Shown here: in pieces, positions 32,113 to 32,120 of the stretch
Layout of the letters: every line of letters begins with the position of its first letter
Position numbering within the stretch: position 1 is the first letter of the stretch
From: DASPJR01 sp035628505
GTDB taxonomy: Bacteria; Planctomycetota; SZUA-567; H5-PLA8
DNA: 32,120 nucleotides
Reading direction: 5' to 3'
Assembly (NCBI GenBank): GCA_035628505.1
Contig: DASPJR010000022.1
Span: 1-32,120, forward strand
The notes under the pieces: model-generated
The model's database searches: none
What the model saw: the letters and a program-made list of their open reading frames with translations, nothing else
Told to the model about the DNA's origin: nothing
Position numbers and translations under genes: made by a program

Positions 32113-32120
32113 CTATATTA

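Overview
The window is a chromosomal segment from a GC-rich, diderm (LPS-making) environmental bacterium. The main evidence is an lpxC-fabZ-lpxA cluster with unfused lpxC and fabZ, an AsmA/YdbH-like envelope protein, a cyclophilin lipoprotein, and many secreted proteins. No ribosomal or other strong phylogenetic marker is present. The unfused lpxC-fabZ-lpxA order, a DUF5060-like glycosidase-fold protein, and the very repeat-rich intergenic spaces remind me of the PVC superphylum or candidate phyla such as Hydrogenedentes or Sumerlaeota. That placement is a guess, not a determination.

Layout. (1) 1-150: 5' end of a zinc-ribbon protein on the minus strand. (2) 310-7403, plus strand: a secreted protein with STN-like repeats, then lipid A genes lpxC, fabZ, lpxA, two tandem cyclophilins (one lipoprotein, one cytosolic), and a Gfo/Idh/MocA oxidoreductase of the kind often found near lpxA. 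(3) 7480-8055: MiaE-type tRNA hydroxylase. (4) 11369-8085, minus strand: a ferrous-iron uptake operon, feoA-feoA-feoB plus a small Cys-tailed membrane protein, under a promoter with a perfect 7-1-7 Fur-like palindrome. (5) 11646-13571: SulP anion transporter, convergent with (6) 17895-13576, a 1439-residue AsmA/YdbH-like protein. (7) Minus strand 20026-18026: dapB and a divergent LarA-like (DUF2088) protein. (8) 20273-24386, plus strand: a complete oxidative pentose phosphate set (short 6-phosphogluconate dehydrogenase, zwf, a small membrane protein, pgl). (9) 29573-24851, minus strand: an Ala/Pro/Lys-rich membrane protein, a DUF5060/TIM-barrel protein with an altered active-site motif, and a secreted esterase. 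(10) 29707-31323: a secreted TPR protein. (11) 31324-32120: about 800 bases without a gene, filled with repeats.

The most unusual property is between the genes. Nearly every gap longer than about 60 bases holds an imperfect hairpin or cluster built from 6-8 bp near-tandem words, with a different word family in most gaps. Several hairpins fill the whole gap between adjacent co-directional genes. The right end adds two arrays with an exact 10-bp period (different words), the second bracketed by an exact 31-bp direct repeat. I found no CRISPR array, tRNA, rRNA, transposase or phage gene.
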